The notes beneath the pieces were generated by a model. The model worked only from the letters and a program-made list of their open reading frames with translations, was not told the DNA's origin and searched no databases. A stretch of 64,000 nucleotides of DNA from Rhodohalobacter barkolensis (GTDB lineage: Bacteria; Bacteroidota; Rhodothermia; Balneolales; Balneolaceae): NCBI RefSeq assembly GCF_002834295.1, contig NZ_PISP01000003.1, positions 1 to 64,000 on the forward strand, written 5' to 3'. Below, one piece after another: positions 27,532 to 36,427 of the stretch. Numbering within the stretch: position 1 is the first letter of the stretch; each line of letters begins with the position of its first letter. A program made the translations under genes and the position numbers.

Positions 27532-28000
27532 TTTCCATCACCGTTATTTTAGATTGTTCTTTAATCACCGACAGAACAATGCCGGTATAAATTCTCTCTA
27601 CTCCGGGAATTTGAGTCAGTTTTGTCCGGAGGAATCGCTCATACTCATTTGTGTCTTTCACCACTACATGCAGCAGATAATCATATTCTCCTGTGGTATT
27701 GTAACAAGCCAGAATTTCGGGTACACCATGAATGTGCTTCGAAAACTCCTCCATCTTTCCAAGCTGATGAACAGAAAGTTTGATATTACAAAACACAGTC
27801 AGGCCCCTATCAATTGAGCTCTTATCAATCCAGGCCGTATATCCTTTAATTACGCCCTCTCTCTCAAGACGTTTTACACGCTCCAAGGTTGGAGTGGTAG
27901 TCAGGCCGACCCGTTTTGCCAGTTCATTATTGGGCATCCGGCCGTTCTCTTGCAGCAGATCTATGATCTGCCTGTCAATATCATCCAACTTTACAGACAT
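27515..28000 (-). CDS. Lrp/AsnC family transcriptional regulator
   Basis: 161-residue feast/famine regulator: N-terminal winged helix-turn-helix (LDDIDRQIIDLLQENGRMPNNELAKRVGL, then TPTLERVKRLEREGVIKGY) and a C-terminal RAM/Lrp effector domain (YDYLLHVVVKDTNEYERFLRTKLTQIPGVERI). Its coding end overlaps the start of the methionine gamma-lyase gene by 17 bp if the first ATG of the latter is used. A duplicated palindrome begins 4 bp upstream of its start codon, consistent with autoregulation. It probably senses methionine or a related amino acid and controls the downstream lyase; that is inference. Confidence 0.92.
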   Translation of the reverse strand: MSVKLDDIDRQIIDLLQENGRMPNNELAKRVGLTTTPTLERVKRLEREGVIKGYTAWIDKSSIDRGLTVFCNIKLSVHQLGKMEEFSKHIHGVPEILACYNTTGEYDYLLHVVVKDTNEYERFLRTKLTQIPGVERIYTGIVLSVIKEQSKITVMENGDSV

Positions 28001-28003
28001 AAT

Positions 28004-28050
28004 TAGAATTATATTCTTTGATATAAGTCAATTTAAAGAATATAATTCTA
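28004..28050. promoter_or_regulatory. Paired palindromic operator of the lrp-megL operon
   Basis: A perfect 16-bp inverted repeat, TAGAATTATATTCTTT (28004-28019) and AAAGAATATAATTCTA (28035-28050). Each arm contains its own palindrome, AGAAT-3-ATTCT (28005-28017 and 28037-28049), with centres 32 bp apart, about three helical turns. Lrp/AsnC proteins bind such short palindromes in helical phase. It lies directly in front of the lrp start codon. Confidence 0.75.
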
Positions 28051-28171
28051 AGTTAAAAAGGACGGAAAGGTATTAAATCTTCAGATTAGATTCTCCGGAA
28101 GGATAAAACTACAGTATATCACTCCCCAAATTCAGCTTTCAAGGGTTATTATAAGCTGTTTGATTTTTTAA

Positions 28172-29647
28172 TCAGAGGTCAAAATCATCTTCATCAAAAT
28201 CTCCCATGCCGCCAAGCATGCTTCCCAGCATATCGGAGTAGGAACGGTGGTCATCCACATCTTCCTTTCCAAGTTTTGAGAATTGATGAAGTGCTTCGAT
28301 GATCAAATCCATCACCGCATAGAGATCTTCTTCAGGCAACGAATTCTTTTCTGTTACCAATTTTTTAAGTCCGTCAACAGATTTAAGTACCTCTTGATAA
28401 GACTTTTCACTCATCAGATCAGGGATGCTTAGTTCATTGCCATCAGCAAACCAATCCAGGATCTCTTTGTAAGGGTTAATCTGCTTCTCGCTCTGTTTAC
28501 CCGATGGATCTTCAAAAACATCCAGAAATGCTCTTCGGATTGCTTTTCCTAACAGATGCTTTGCCACATTGACGGCTCCCTCCTGCTCTCCCTCATAAAC
28601 AAGCTCAAGCTTCCCGGTCAATGCCGGAATCATGTAGTAGAGATCAGTCACACGAAGTTTGGCTTTCGATTCTCCATTGCTTATCGCTCTTCGCTCCGCA
28701 GCAGAAACCACTTGTTCCATGGCTGTAATGGTCATCCGGGTAGAAACGCCACTTTTCTGATCAATATATTCACTGTCGCGCGCTTCGAATGCCACATATT
28801 CAAGAACATTTCGGTACAATTCGGGAATTTCCACCTCAACCTCACCGTTGCGCCGGCTCCACGATTCCTGTCGCGTGATCTCTGAAGCAATCTTCAGCTC
28901 TTTCGGATAGTGCGTGATAATTTGTGAATCAATTCGGTCTTTCAACGGTGTAATGATATTTCCGCGGTTTGTATAATCTTCCGGATTGGCAGAAAACGCG
29001 AGCGACACATCCAGGGGAATCCTGACATTAAATCCCCGGATCTGAATATCCCGTTCCTGCATGATATTGAGCAGTGCCACCTGGATTCGGGGCTGCAGAT
29101 CCGGCAGCTCATTAATTACAAAAATTCCGCGGTTGGTTCTCGGTATCAGTCCAAAATTGATCACCTCTTCATCGGCTAGGGTCAGTTTTTTGGAAGCCGC
29201 TTTAATCGGGTCCAGATCACCAATCAGGTCGGCAACGGTTGTATCGGGTGTGGCCAGTTTTTCACCATATCGCTGTTCCCGTGCAAGCCAGGAAATCGGA
29301 GTATCATCTCCATGCTTTGCCACCATCTCTTTCCCGTATTTCGAGATTGGATTCAGCGGGTCATCATTCACTTCTGAACCTTCAATCACCGGAACCTTTT
29401 CATCCAGAAAATTTACCAAAAGGCGAAGAATCCTGGTTTTTGCCTGCCCTCTCAGTCCAAGTAAAATAATATCATGGCGAGCCAAAATCGCATTTTGCAG
29501 CTGAGGAAGAACCGTTTTGTCATATCCCAAAATCCCCGGGAAGAGCTCTTCTCCACTCTTCATTTTGAGAATCATATTCTTTCTCAATTCATCTTTTACA
29601 GAAACAGGTTTATAACCGCTCTTCTTAAGTTCGCCGAGTGTCTTCAT
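28172..29647 (-). CDS. MoxR/BchI-like AAA+ ATPase
   Basis: 491-residue AAA+ protein of the magnesium-chelatase/MoxR clade. The phosphate loop is GLRGQAKT (64-71), lacking the second glycine of GxxGxGK[TS], and the Walker B is IFVINELPDL, with Asn before the Glu. LIGDLDPI, the helix-2-like insert and the sensor FSANPEDYTNRGNIITPLKDR are clear. The C-terminal 100 residues are helical with an acidic end. Such ATPases usually act with a von Willebrand A partner in chelation or complex assembly; no VWA gene is adjacent here. Gene stands alone between pabB and lrp. Mg-chelatase activity is not implied. Confidence 0.82.
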   Translation of the reverse strand: MKTLGELKKSGYKPVSVKDELRKNMILKMKSGEELFPGILGYDKTVLPQLQNAILARHDIILLGLRGQAKTRILRLLVNFLDEKVPVIEGSEVNDDPLNPISKYGKEMVAKHGDDTPISWLAREQRYGEKLATPDTTVADLIGDLDPIKAASKKLTLADEEVINFGLIPRTNRGIFVINELPDLQPRIQVALLNIMQERDIQIRGFNVRIPLDVSLAFSANPEDYTNRGNIITPLKDRIDSQIITHYPKELKIASEITRQESWSRRNGEVEVEIPELYRNVLEYVAFEARDSEYIDQKSGVSTRMTITAMEQVVSAAERRAISNGESKAKLRVTDLYYMIPALTGKLELVYEGEQEGAVNVAKHLLGKAIRRAFLDVFEDPSGKQSEKQINPYKEILDWFADGNELSIPDLMSEKSYQEVLKSVDGLKKLVTEKNSLPEEDLYAVMDLIIEALHQFSKLGKEDVDDHRSYSDMLGSMLGGMGDFDEDDFDL

Positions 29648-29759
29648 GCCTAATAATTTTATTTGATGAATTGTTTATCAGAAAAAGAATAATTCCGTTT
29701 CTTAACTCTACAGTGTTCTATAACTCAATTGAGCATTAAACAATTTCAACATCAGCTAA

Positions 29760-31031
29760 TTATTTTTTTGCAATCTGCGACATTGTACGGGCTTTAATAT
29801 GGGTCTCTTCCCACTCAGCTTCCGGATCAGAATCTCCTGTTATTGCCCCTCCAACGGGGTAGATCAGCTTCCCCTTTTTTATCATGGCTGAACGAATGAC
29901 AACATTGAAATCAAAATCTCCATCAGGAGTGATATAACCGATAGCCCCTGAGTAAATCCCCCTGCGATAGATTTCCAAATCTTCGATGGTTTTCATCACT
30001 TCAATTTTTGGAGCGCCGGTCATCGAACCCATCGGAAAGCAAGCCTTGATCACATCCACAGGGTGCACATAATCCAAAGTCCGTGCTTCAACTGAGGATA
30101 TGAGCTGATGAACCGTTCCAAACGTCTGAATATCAAAGAGCTTTAAAACCCGGACAGAACCCGTTTCAGCAATCATGGAGAGGTCGTGCCGAACCAGGTC
30201 CACAATCATCAGATTTTCTGCTTTATTCTTTTCGTTTAACAACTCCTCTTTGTATTGCTGATCCGTGGCCGGGTCATCAGAACGTGGTGCTGTCCCTTTA
30301 ATAGGCTCACTGATGATTTTGCTTCCCGATTTTTTTAAAAAGCGCTCCGGTGAAGCGCAGCAAACCTGAAAATCCCCTGCCTGAATATAAGCCCCGAATG
30401 GCACCGGATTGATCTCCCGGCTTTTTTGATATAACCAAAATGGATTACCTGTAATTGAGGCCTCCATAGGATAGGAATAGTTCAATTCATAAAAATCGCC
30501 TTCCCGAATCTTTTGCTGAATTTTCCTCACTTTCCGGATGTATGTACTCTTTCTCTCAAGAAGTTTAATCTCACTTATTGAACCGGTTGGTCTTGCAGGC
30601 TCATGGTCCTGCAAACGTTTCAGGTCGGCTTCTCCCCGGACCAAGCTTGCCTCACCGCCCTTCACCTGAATCAAAATTTCCGGCTCCATAAAATAGAAAT
30701 CCGGGACTTCGAGCAAGCTTATGTTTTTTGATTCAAGCGATTCAATATAATTTTTCAATTCGTATCCAAAATACCCAAAAACAGTTCCTTCACTTTCATC
30801 ATGATAGGTACGGATCGCTTGCCATGGATTATCATCGATTGCCTGCTCTGTATCTCCGCTTCTTTTCGTAATCACGCTTCCATAACCAAAAATCTCGCTT
30901 TTCGGCCTTATGGCTATATAACTTACTTCAGATGACGGATGATCCGGCATCTGAGACTCCAGCAAAATATACTTCTCGTCCCGGTAGTAGTCCGCAATTT
31001 TGTCGATAATATCCGAAGTCCTTTTTTCCAT
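29760..31031 (-). CDS. pabB: Aminodeoxychorismate synthase component I
   Basis: Chorismate-binding enzyme making 4-amino-4-deoxychorismate for folate synthesis. 423 residues; the C-terminal catalytic region has PIKGTAPR with Lys245, the residue that separates PabB from anthranilate synthase (PIAGT), plus EKNKAENLMIVDLVRHDL, FGTVHQLISSV, FPMGSMTGAPK and GAITGDSDPEAEWEE. The N-terminal domain is reduced relative to TrpE. No pabA or pabC lies next to it. Divergent from pyrD with 98 bp between starts. Confidence 0.9.
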   Translation of the reverse strand: MEKRTSDIIDKIADYYRDEKYILLESQMPDHPSSEVSYIAIRPKSEIFGYGSVITKRSGDTEQAIDDNPWQAIRTYHDESEGTVFGYFGYELKNYIESLESKNISLLEVPDFYFMEPEILIQVKGGEASLVRGEADLKRLQDHEPARPTGSISEIKLLERKSTYIRKVRKIQQKIREGDFYELNYSYPMEASITGNPFWLYQKSREINPVPFGAYIQAGDFQVCCASPERFLKKSGSKIISEPIKGTAPRSDDPATDQQYKEELLNEKNKAENLMIVDLVRHDLSMIAETGSVRVLKLFDIQTFGTVHQLISSVEARTLDYVHPVDVIKACFPMGSMTGAPKIEVMKTIEDLEIYRRGIYSGAIGYITPDGDFDFNVVIRSAMIKKGKLIYPVGGAITGDSDPEAEWEETHIKARTMSQIAKK

Positions 31032-31129
31032 TCAACAAGTATAAAAAGTTTTTCTGGCATTTTAATACCTGTTTCAATCCTCTTAATCTCTGTTTACCTT
31101 AGGCATCCCAATATTCATTAATTTGATGT

Positions 31130-32224
31130 ATGTATAAATTTTTAGTCAGGCCTTTACTATTTAAGCTTCCTGCAGATTATGCCCACGAACTTGCAGTGAA
31201 GACAGCCACTAATTATAGCAAAAGGGGGATGTTTCTTCGTGCTGCAAAAACCCTCTATTCATATTCCAATCCATCATTAAACCAAAATATCTGGGGTTTA
31301 AATTTTAAGAATCCGGTAGGTTTGGCAGCAGGATTTGACAAAAACTGCACCATGGCTCCCATCATGGAAAAGCTGGGGTTCGGTTTTCTGGAAATAGGCA
31401 GTGTTACCGCCTTACCCTCAACGGGAAATCCAAAACCAAGAAGTTTTCGTCTACCAGAAGATTCCTCACTAATCAACCGATTGGGATTAAACAACGATGG
31501 TGCTCAAACGATTTCAAAACGGTTAAAAAATCTTGATTTAAACATCCCTGTCGGAGTCAATATCGCCAAGACACACAATCCGGATATTTATGGGGAAAAA
31601 GCACTTGAGGACTACTATACCAGCTTTGAGCTTGTAAAGGAGATCGCTGATTACATCACCCTGAATATATCCTGCCCGAATACTGCTGAGGGAAAAACAT
31701 TTGAAGATCCTGAAGTGCTCGAATCCTTGCTACAAACACTGGAGCTCAATAAAGATTCCAGCCTTCCTCCGGTATTGATTAAGTTTTCAGTCGATTTAGA
31801 CGATGCTCAACTCTCTGAACTGATATCGGTAAGTGAAAATCACGCTATTAGCGGCTATGTGGCAACGAATACCTCGTCTTTGAGGGAGAACCTGAGAACT
31901 TCGTCTGATGAAATCAATTCCATCGGAAGAGGCGGTTTAAGCGGAAAAGCAATTCGTAAAAAAAGTACTGAAATCATCAGAAAGATTTACCGCCAAACCA
32001 AAGGAGAGAAAACTATTATTGGAGTTGGCGGAATCAGTTCAGGCAAAGATGCTATTGAAAAAATAAAAGCCGGGGCTGATCTGATCCAAATTTACACATC
32101 TTTAGTCTATGAAGGTCCATCTGTTGTAAAACAGATAAACCGAGAAATTGCTGATTATCTGTTAACACATGATCTGGAACATATCTATCAGATCAGAACA
32201 AAGTCTCCGGATTTACAGAGTTAA
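31130..32224 (+). CDS. pyrD: Dihydroorotate dehydrogenase (quinone), class 2
   Basis: Fourth step of de novo pyrimidine synthesis, oxidising dihydroorotate and passing electrons via FMN to quinone. 364 residues with the class-2 N-terminal membrane-association helices (YKFLVRPLLFKLPADYAHELAVK) and FMN-site motifs NPVGLAAGFDKN, FLEIGSVTALP, NRLGLNNDGA and GVGGISSGKDA. In the active-site loop NISCPNT the catalytic-base position holds Cys182, whereas class-2 enzymes normally have Ser (NxSSPNT) and class-1 enzymes have Cys. Membrane-linked on the cytoplasmic side. Convergent with the PorW-like gene (8 bp). Confidence 0.94.
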   Translation: MYKFLVRPLLFKLPADYAHELAVKTATNYSKRGMFLRAAKTLYSYSNPSLNQNIWGLNFKNPVGLAAGFDKNCTMAPIMEKLGFGFLEIGSVTALPSTGNPKPRSFRLPEDSSLINRLGLNNDGAQTISKRLKNLDLNIPVGVNIAKTHNPDIYGEKALEDYYTSFELVKEIADYITLNISCPNTAEGKTFEDPEVLESLLQTLELNKDSSLPPVLIKFSVDLDDAQLSELISVSENHAISGYVATNTSSLRENLRTSSDEINSIGRGGLSGKAIRKKSTEIIRKIYRQTKGEKTIIGVGGISSGKDAIEKIKAGADLIQIYTSLVYEGPSVVKQINREIADYLLTHDLEHIYQIRTKSPDLQS

Positions 32225-32232
32225 TTTGATTT

Positions 32233-34806
32233 TTAACGAATCGGGAAATTAACTTTACAGCGAATGGAGTGATCACCGCCAACCGGATCGAATACAAGAT
32301 TCTGAATTGCACGGTTTAAATCACCCTCGGCTTCAGGTGATACACCTTCTGTCAGTAAATTGAACTCTTCGATGGATCCATCAGGATTGATGGCAAACCG
32401 ATAGGAGATCGTATCCGGCAGACTATCTCTCACTTCTTTATTCCAGCTCATCTCATCTATTATCCGTGCCTCACCGCCTGCAAGATTTAGCTGTACTCCA
32501 ACATCTCTGCATACGGGCAATTCACCTGCAGGATCTGAAGGATAGCGATCTTCAGGAAATCGTTCGATTACAACACCTTCTTCACCCTGTTCGTAAGCTG
32601 CAGCCTCTTCAGTTTTCCGAATTTCTTCCAACAGCAAACCCGCCATTTTTGCCCGTTCGCTTTGAGGAGCTAATTCTTCAATTTGAAGAAGTAATTCCCC
32701 GGCTTCTTCCCAATATTCACTTTCGTAATCAAATTCCACGTTACCATTTTCAGACTCTTCCCGGGCAGCCTTCAAATAGTTTTCAGCAGCTTCAAACAGA
32801 ATGATAACTTTTTTCTCCTCATCCGGTGTTTCATCTGCGAGCTCTTTAAGCTGTTTGGCTTTCTCGGCATATGAAGTGTCTGCAATATTTCGACTTAGTG
32901 AAGAGTATAAAACTTCAGTCGTATTTAACGAATCCCGATTTTCATCCAATTGACCAATTCCCAATCTGTCGGCCAGTCTTTTTGAGAAAGTACTCTCGGG
33001 ATACTTTTGAAACAGTAAATCTGAGTACTCCTGAACCCGGTCCCGGTTTCCCTCTTCTATTTCCAATTCAATCATAGAATAGATCGCTCTGGGGGTTAAA
33101 TCAGGGTTGTGTTCAGATTCAATTACATCTGAAAAATAGACGCGAGCACTGTCCGGCATATTTAGTGACAGAAAAAATAAATTCCCAAGACGATAAGTTA
33201 AACCTTCCCGGTTTTGCTGCACAATCAGTTCCTCTTGGGGCGAAAAAGGAATTTCAGAAATATCTACACCTATTTCTGATGATAATCCCGCCGCACCGTT
33301 ATTATTTGCCGCCACAGCCTCTTGGGCTTGGTTTGTCTGTTCATCAACTTCATCAGCTATAGAAACAATCATGGCACTTTCGCGACGCCAGTTATCCGTT
33401 AAAGGCCGATCCCCCCAAATTGACCTAAAGCGCATGCTGGCCTGAGCCTGCCGCGTGGGATCATTGCTATTCAAAAATCCAAATTCTACGGATTCTGTTA
33501 CGTCTGCCAGCTGTTCACTTTCATTAGCCGACACAACCATGTTTGCCTGTTGATCTGCTTCGGTTTGAGCGAGTTGCTGTTCCTCAACCCGTTTCAAAAC
33601 AGAATCCAACTCAGCCGGATCAAGTGATGCCAGATGCAGAAGACTGTCAATTCTACTGATTTCCTGTTTTAATGAGGCATATTCGCCAAAAGCCCTTGCA
33701 ATATTTTCGGCATCAACATCTTCATACATCTCGGTGAGGTCTACCGATTGAGAGTTGGCCGAATCAAAATAAGCAGCCGCCATCTGAAAGTCGTTGTATT
33801 GATCGCGATAAATCTCTGCCAAACCATAGTAAGATTTAGCTTTTATACGATTCGAGGGTGGATCGAATCGATCATGTAGAACTCGCTTATATCGATTTAC
33901 AGATGCCTGCGCCTCTCCAATTTCCTGATATGTTCTGGCGAGTTCATACCGTAACTCAACATGATAGTCGATAAATTTATCGTCCCTCTCCAAACTTCTG
34001 AATTGTTGAAGGGCAGAATCAAAATCTCCGGTTTTACGATACATTTCAGCCAATTTTCGCTTCGAATTAAATTCGATATCGTATTCTGAAATGATCTCTG
34101 ACGACAGTCGATATGCAGCTAAAGCCTGAAAGTTGTTACCCATTCGCTCCAAAACCTGCCCATGTAAAAAATATGCTCTGGCTTTCAGACGATTCCCATC
34201 CAGACTACCAACAGAACTATGAAGTGCTTCTGAAGCTTCACCCCATTCACCGTTCGAGGCGTGTAACTGAGCCTTAACCGATCTTAGCTCGGCCAATATC
34301 GCCGGATTCCATTCATCAATAAAGTCCAGTTCCTGATTTATAAAACGAACTCCTTCACCATAGAGCTCGAGCTCCAGATAGGTTCGGGCTTGCCATAAAA
34401 TCGCCTTTTGAAGTTCTTCGCCATCAGACAATTGACTTAATTCCTGAAACTTTTCAAGTGCTGAAAAGTACTCCTGCCTATAAAAGTACGATTGCCCAAT
34501 TAACGAGACTGCACGGTTTACGTAACTCGATTGAGAATGATCACGAAGAATAGAAGCACCTTTTTCGATTGCGCGCTCAAACTCCGGGTGACCGGCATCG
34601 GTTGGAGAGGGATGGATTCGAATGGGCCGGGAAGGATCAATTTCCGGTTGTTGCCTCTTATTAAGTTCTACTCCTTCACTAAACGATTGTTTAGCATTAT
34701 AAAATGTATTGTAGTATGCAGTAAAGTTGTTCCAGCTCTGCTTTAACGGTGAAACACAGCCGGTTAGCAGGAAGGCAAACAGAACGATATATAGATGCTT
34801 TTTCAC
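32233..34806 (-). CDS. porW: PorW/SprE-like TPR lipoprotein (T9SS-associated)
   Basis: 857-residue lipoprotein from a GTG start at 34806: lipobox FAFLLTGC (Cys17), then FTAYYNTFYNAKQSFSEGVEL, an opening shared with SprE/PorW lipoproteins required for type IX secretion and gliding. Tetratricopeptide-like helical repeats run over about 75-370 (SYFYRQEYFSALEKFQEL; AYFLHGQVLERMGNNFQALAAYRLS; KAKSYYGLAEIYRDQYNDFQMAAAYF) and again at about 540-730. The C-terminal 90 residues (from CRDVGVQLNL to FPIR) resemble a TonB C-terminal-type domain, an addition not typical of SprE as I know it. Probable periplasmic scaffold. Confidence 0.6.
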   Translation of the reverse strand: MKKHLYIVLFAFLLTGCVSPLKQSWNNFTAYYNTFYNAKQSFSEGVELNKRQQPEIDPSRPIRIHPSPTDAGHPEFERAIEKGASILRDHSQSSYVNRAVSLIGQSYFYRQEYFSALEKFQELSQLSDGEELQKAILWQARTYLELELYGEGVRFINQELDFIDEWNPAILAELRSVKAQLHASNGEWGEASEALHSSVGSLDGNRLKARAYFLHGQVLERMGNNFQALAAYRLSSEIISEYDIEFNSKRKLAEMYRKTGDFDSALQQFRSLERDDKFIDYHVELRYELARTYQEIGEAQASVNRYKRVLHDRFDPPSNRIKAKSYYGLAEIYRDQYNDFQMAAAYFDSANSQSVDLTEMYEDVDAENIARAFGEYASLKQEISRIDSLLHLASLDPAELDSVLKRVEEQQLAQTEADQQANMVVSANESEQLADVTESVEFGFLNSNDPTRQAQASMRFRSIWGDRPLTDNWRRESAMIVSIADEVDEQTNQAQEAVAANNNGAAGLSSEIGVDISEIPFSPQEELIVQQNREGLTYRLGNLFFLSLNMPDSARVYFSDVIESEHNPDLTPRAIYSMIELEIEEGNRDRVQEYSDLLFQKYPESTFSKRLADRLGIGQLDENRDSLNTTEVLYSSLSRNIADTSYAEKAKQLKELADETPDEEKKVIILFEAAENYLKAAREESENGNVEFDYESEYWEEAGELLLQIEELAPQSERAKMAGLLLEEIRKTEEAAAYEQGEEGVVIERFPEDRYPSDPAGELPVCRDVGVQLNLAGGEARIIDEMSWNKEVRDSLPDTISYRFAINPDGSIEEFNLLTEGVSPEAEGDLNRAIQNLVFDPVGGDHSIRCKVNFPIR

Positions 34807-34840
34807 AATTTACGTAACGTTGCCATTCCTCTTTGCGTAT

Positions 34841-36280
34841 CTACTCCTTATCGATAGTACTAACCTTAATCATATTAGTACGGCCTTTTTTAGCTACAGG
34901 CATGCCGGTAGCGATAATCACCCGATCACCGCTGTTTACAAAACCATTTTCCCTGAGGTAATCCTCCATCAGTTTTACACTGATATCCGTGTCAAAAATC
35001 TCATTTAAGCGAACAGATTGCACGCCCCAAACAAGGTTAAGCTGTCGGCGAACAATGAGGCTTTCCGTAAACGCTACAATCGGTACACGGGGCCTGAATT
35101 TAGCGATGCGTCTGGCGGTATTCCCGGAATGTGTAATTGTACTGATCGCTTTCGCTTCAATATTATCCGCTATCATTACACATGAATAGGCTAGCGATTC
35201 AATAATCTGCTTCTCTTTCCAATCCGGTTTTCTGTATTTAAGGCTGTAATACAAACCTGCCGCATTTCCTTCAACAGACTTGATGATTTTATCCATGGTT
35301 TTAACCGCCTCTACAGGGTATTTACCTGCAGCTGTCTCTCCTGAAAGCATAACCGCATCCGTCCCATCCAGAACGGCATTTGCAACATCCGAACTTTCGG
35401 CTCGTGTTGCTCGAGGGTTGTTAATCATGGAGTCCAACATCTGAGTGGCTGTAATGACCGGCTTACCGGCAACCCTGCACTTCTCAATAATTTTCTTTTG
35501 AACCAGCGGAACCTGCTCACTGGGTATTTCAATTCCCAGATCTCCGCGAGCTACCATAATGCCATCTGTCTCTTCAATGATGTCATCAATTACATTGACC
35601 GCTTCAGGCTTTTCAATTTTGGCAATGATAGCAGCATTACTGCCCGCAGCTCTGATTCTTGAAATGACATCCTGAATATCCCGTGCAGATCGCACAAAGG
35701 ACATCGCGACATAATCCACTCCTACTTTCAAGCCAAATTCAAGATCCTTTTTATCTTTTTCAGTCAACGAAGACATCGAAATATCAACATCCGGAAGGTT
35801 AACACCCTTTCGAGATTTAAGCACACCACCGACAACCACTTTGGCTAATATACCATCACTCCCCTTTTTCACAATTCGCAACTCAAGCAGTCCGTCATCT
35901 ATCAAAATTTGATTCCCTACCTGAGAGTCATCCGCCAGGTTCGGATAATCTATAGGCACCAAATCTGATGTTCCTACCACTTCTTCGGAAGTTAGCCTGA
36001 CCATGTCGCCGGTTTTGATAACCTGAGCGCCATCCTTCATTTGACCTACCCTTATTTTCGGACCCTGCAGATCCATTAAAACAGGAATAGCGTAACCTAC
36101 CTTTTCGGCAACTTCTCTAACATAGCCAATGGTCTGTTTGTGTCCTTCGTGAGTTCCATGAGAAAAGTTAATTCGTACAACATTCATCCCAGCCCTGTAG
36201 AGTCTTTCGATATCCTCTTTGGTATTACTGCTGGGACCTAACGTGCATACAATCTTCGTTCTGCGCGCACCGCTTAGCAT
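34841..36280 (-). CDS. pyk: Pyruvate kinase
   Basis: Last step of glycolysis, phosphoenolpyruvate plus ADP to pyruvate plus ATP. 479 residues, normal length: RRTKIVCTLGPSS at the start, RINFSHGTHEGH, LMDLQGPKIRVG, the catalytic-lysine region IIAKIEKPEAV, MVARGDLGIEIP, ATQMLDSMI and MLSGETAAGKYP. C-terminal allosteric domain present (TITHSGNTARRIAKFRP; GDRVIIATGMP). Monocistronic, 34 bp before the PorW-like gene on the same strand. Confidence 0.98.
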   Translation of the reverse strand: MLSGARRTKIVCTLGPSSNTKEDIERLYRAGMNVVRINFSHGTHEGHKQTIGYVREVAEKVGYAIPVLMDLQGPKIRVGQMKDGAQVIKTGDMVRLTSEEVVGTSDLVPIDYPNLADDSQVGNQILIDDGLLELRIVKKGSDGILAKVVVGGVLKSRKGVNLPDVDISMSSLTEKDKKDLEFGLKVGVDYVAMSFVRSARDIQDVISRIRAAGSNAAIIAKIEKPEAVNVIDDIIEETDGIMVARGDLGIEIPSEQVPLVQKKIIEKCRVAGKPVITATQMLDSMINNPRATRAESSDVANAVLDGTDAVMLSGETAAGKYPVEAVKTMDKIIKSVEGNAAGLYYSLKYRKPDWKEKQIIESLAYSCVMIADNIEAKAISTITHSGNTARRIAKFRPRVPIVAFTESLIVRRQLNLVWGVQSVRLNEIFDTDISVKLMEDYLRENGFVNSGDRVIIATGMPVAKKGRTNMIKVSTIDKE

Positions 36281-36327
36281 AAATATGTGGTTGTTTAAGA
36301 ATGATTTTTTATATAGATATTAAAACG

Positions 36328-36344
36328 TTGCTTAATGTAAGCAA
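36328..36344. promoter_or_regulatory. Palindrome between pyk and the GWxTD gene
   Basis: TTGCTTA-ATG-TAAGCAA, a perfect 7-bp palindrome with 3-nt centre in the 147-bp divergent intergenic region, 48 bp upstream of pyk. It could be a regulator binding site for either gene. Single occurrence, so the call is tentative. Confidence 0.3.
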
Positions 36345-36427
36345 TTATAAACCCATTTTGATGTTATTAACGTGAAAGTTAAGAACGATTCAAGAATTCG
36401 TCGGGTTAAAAAGAAAAATATAAGTCT

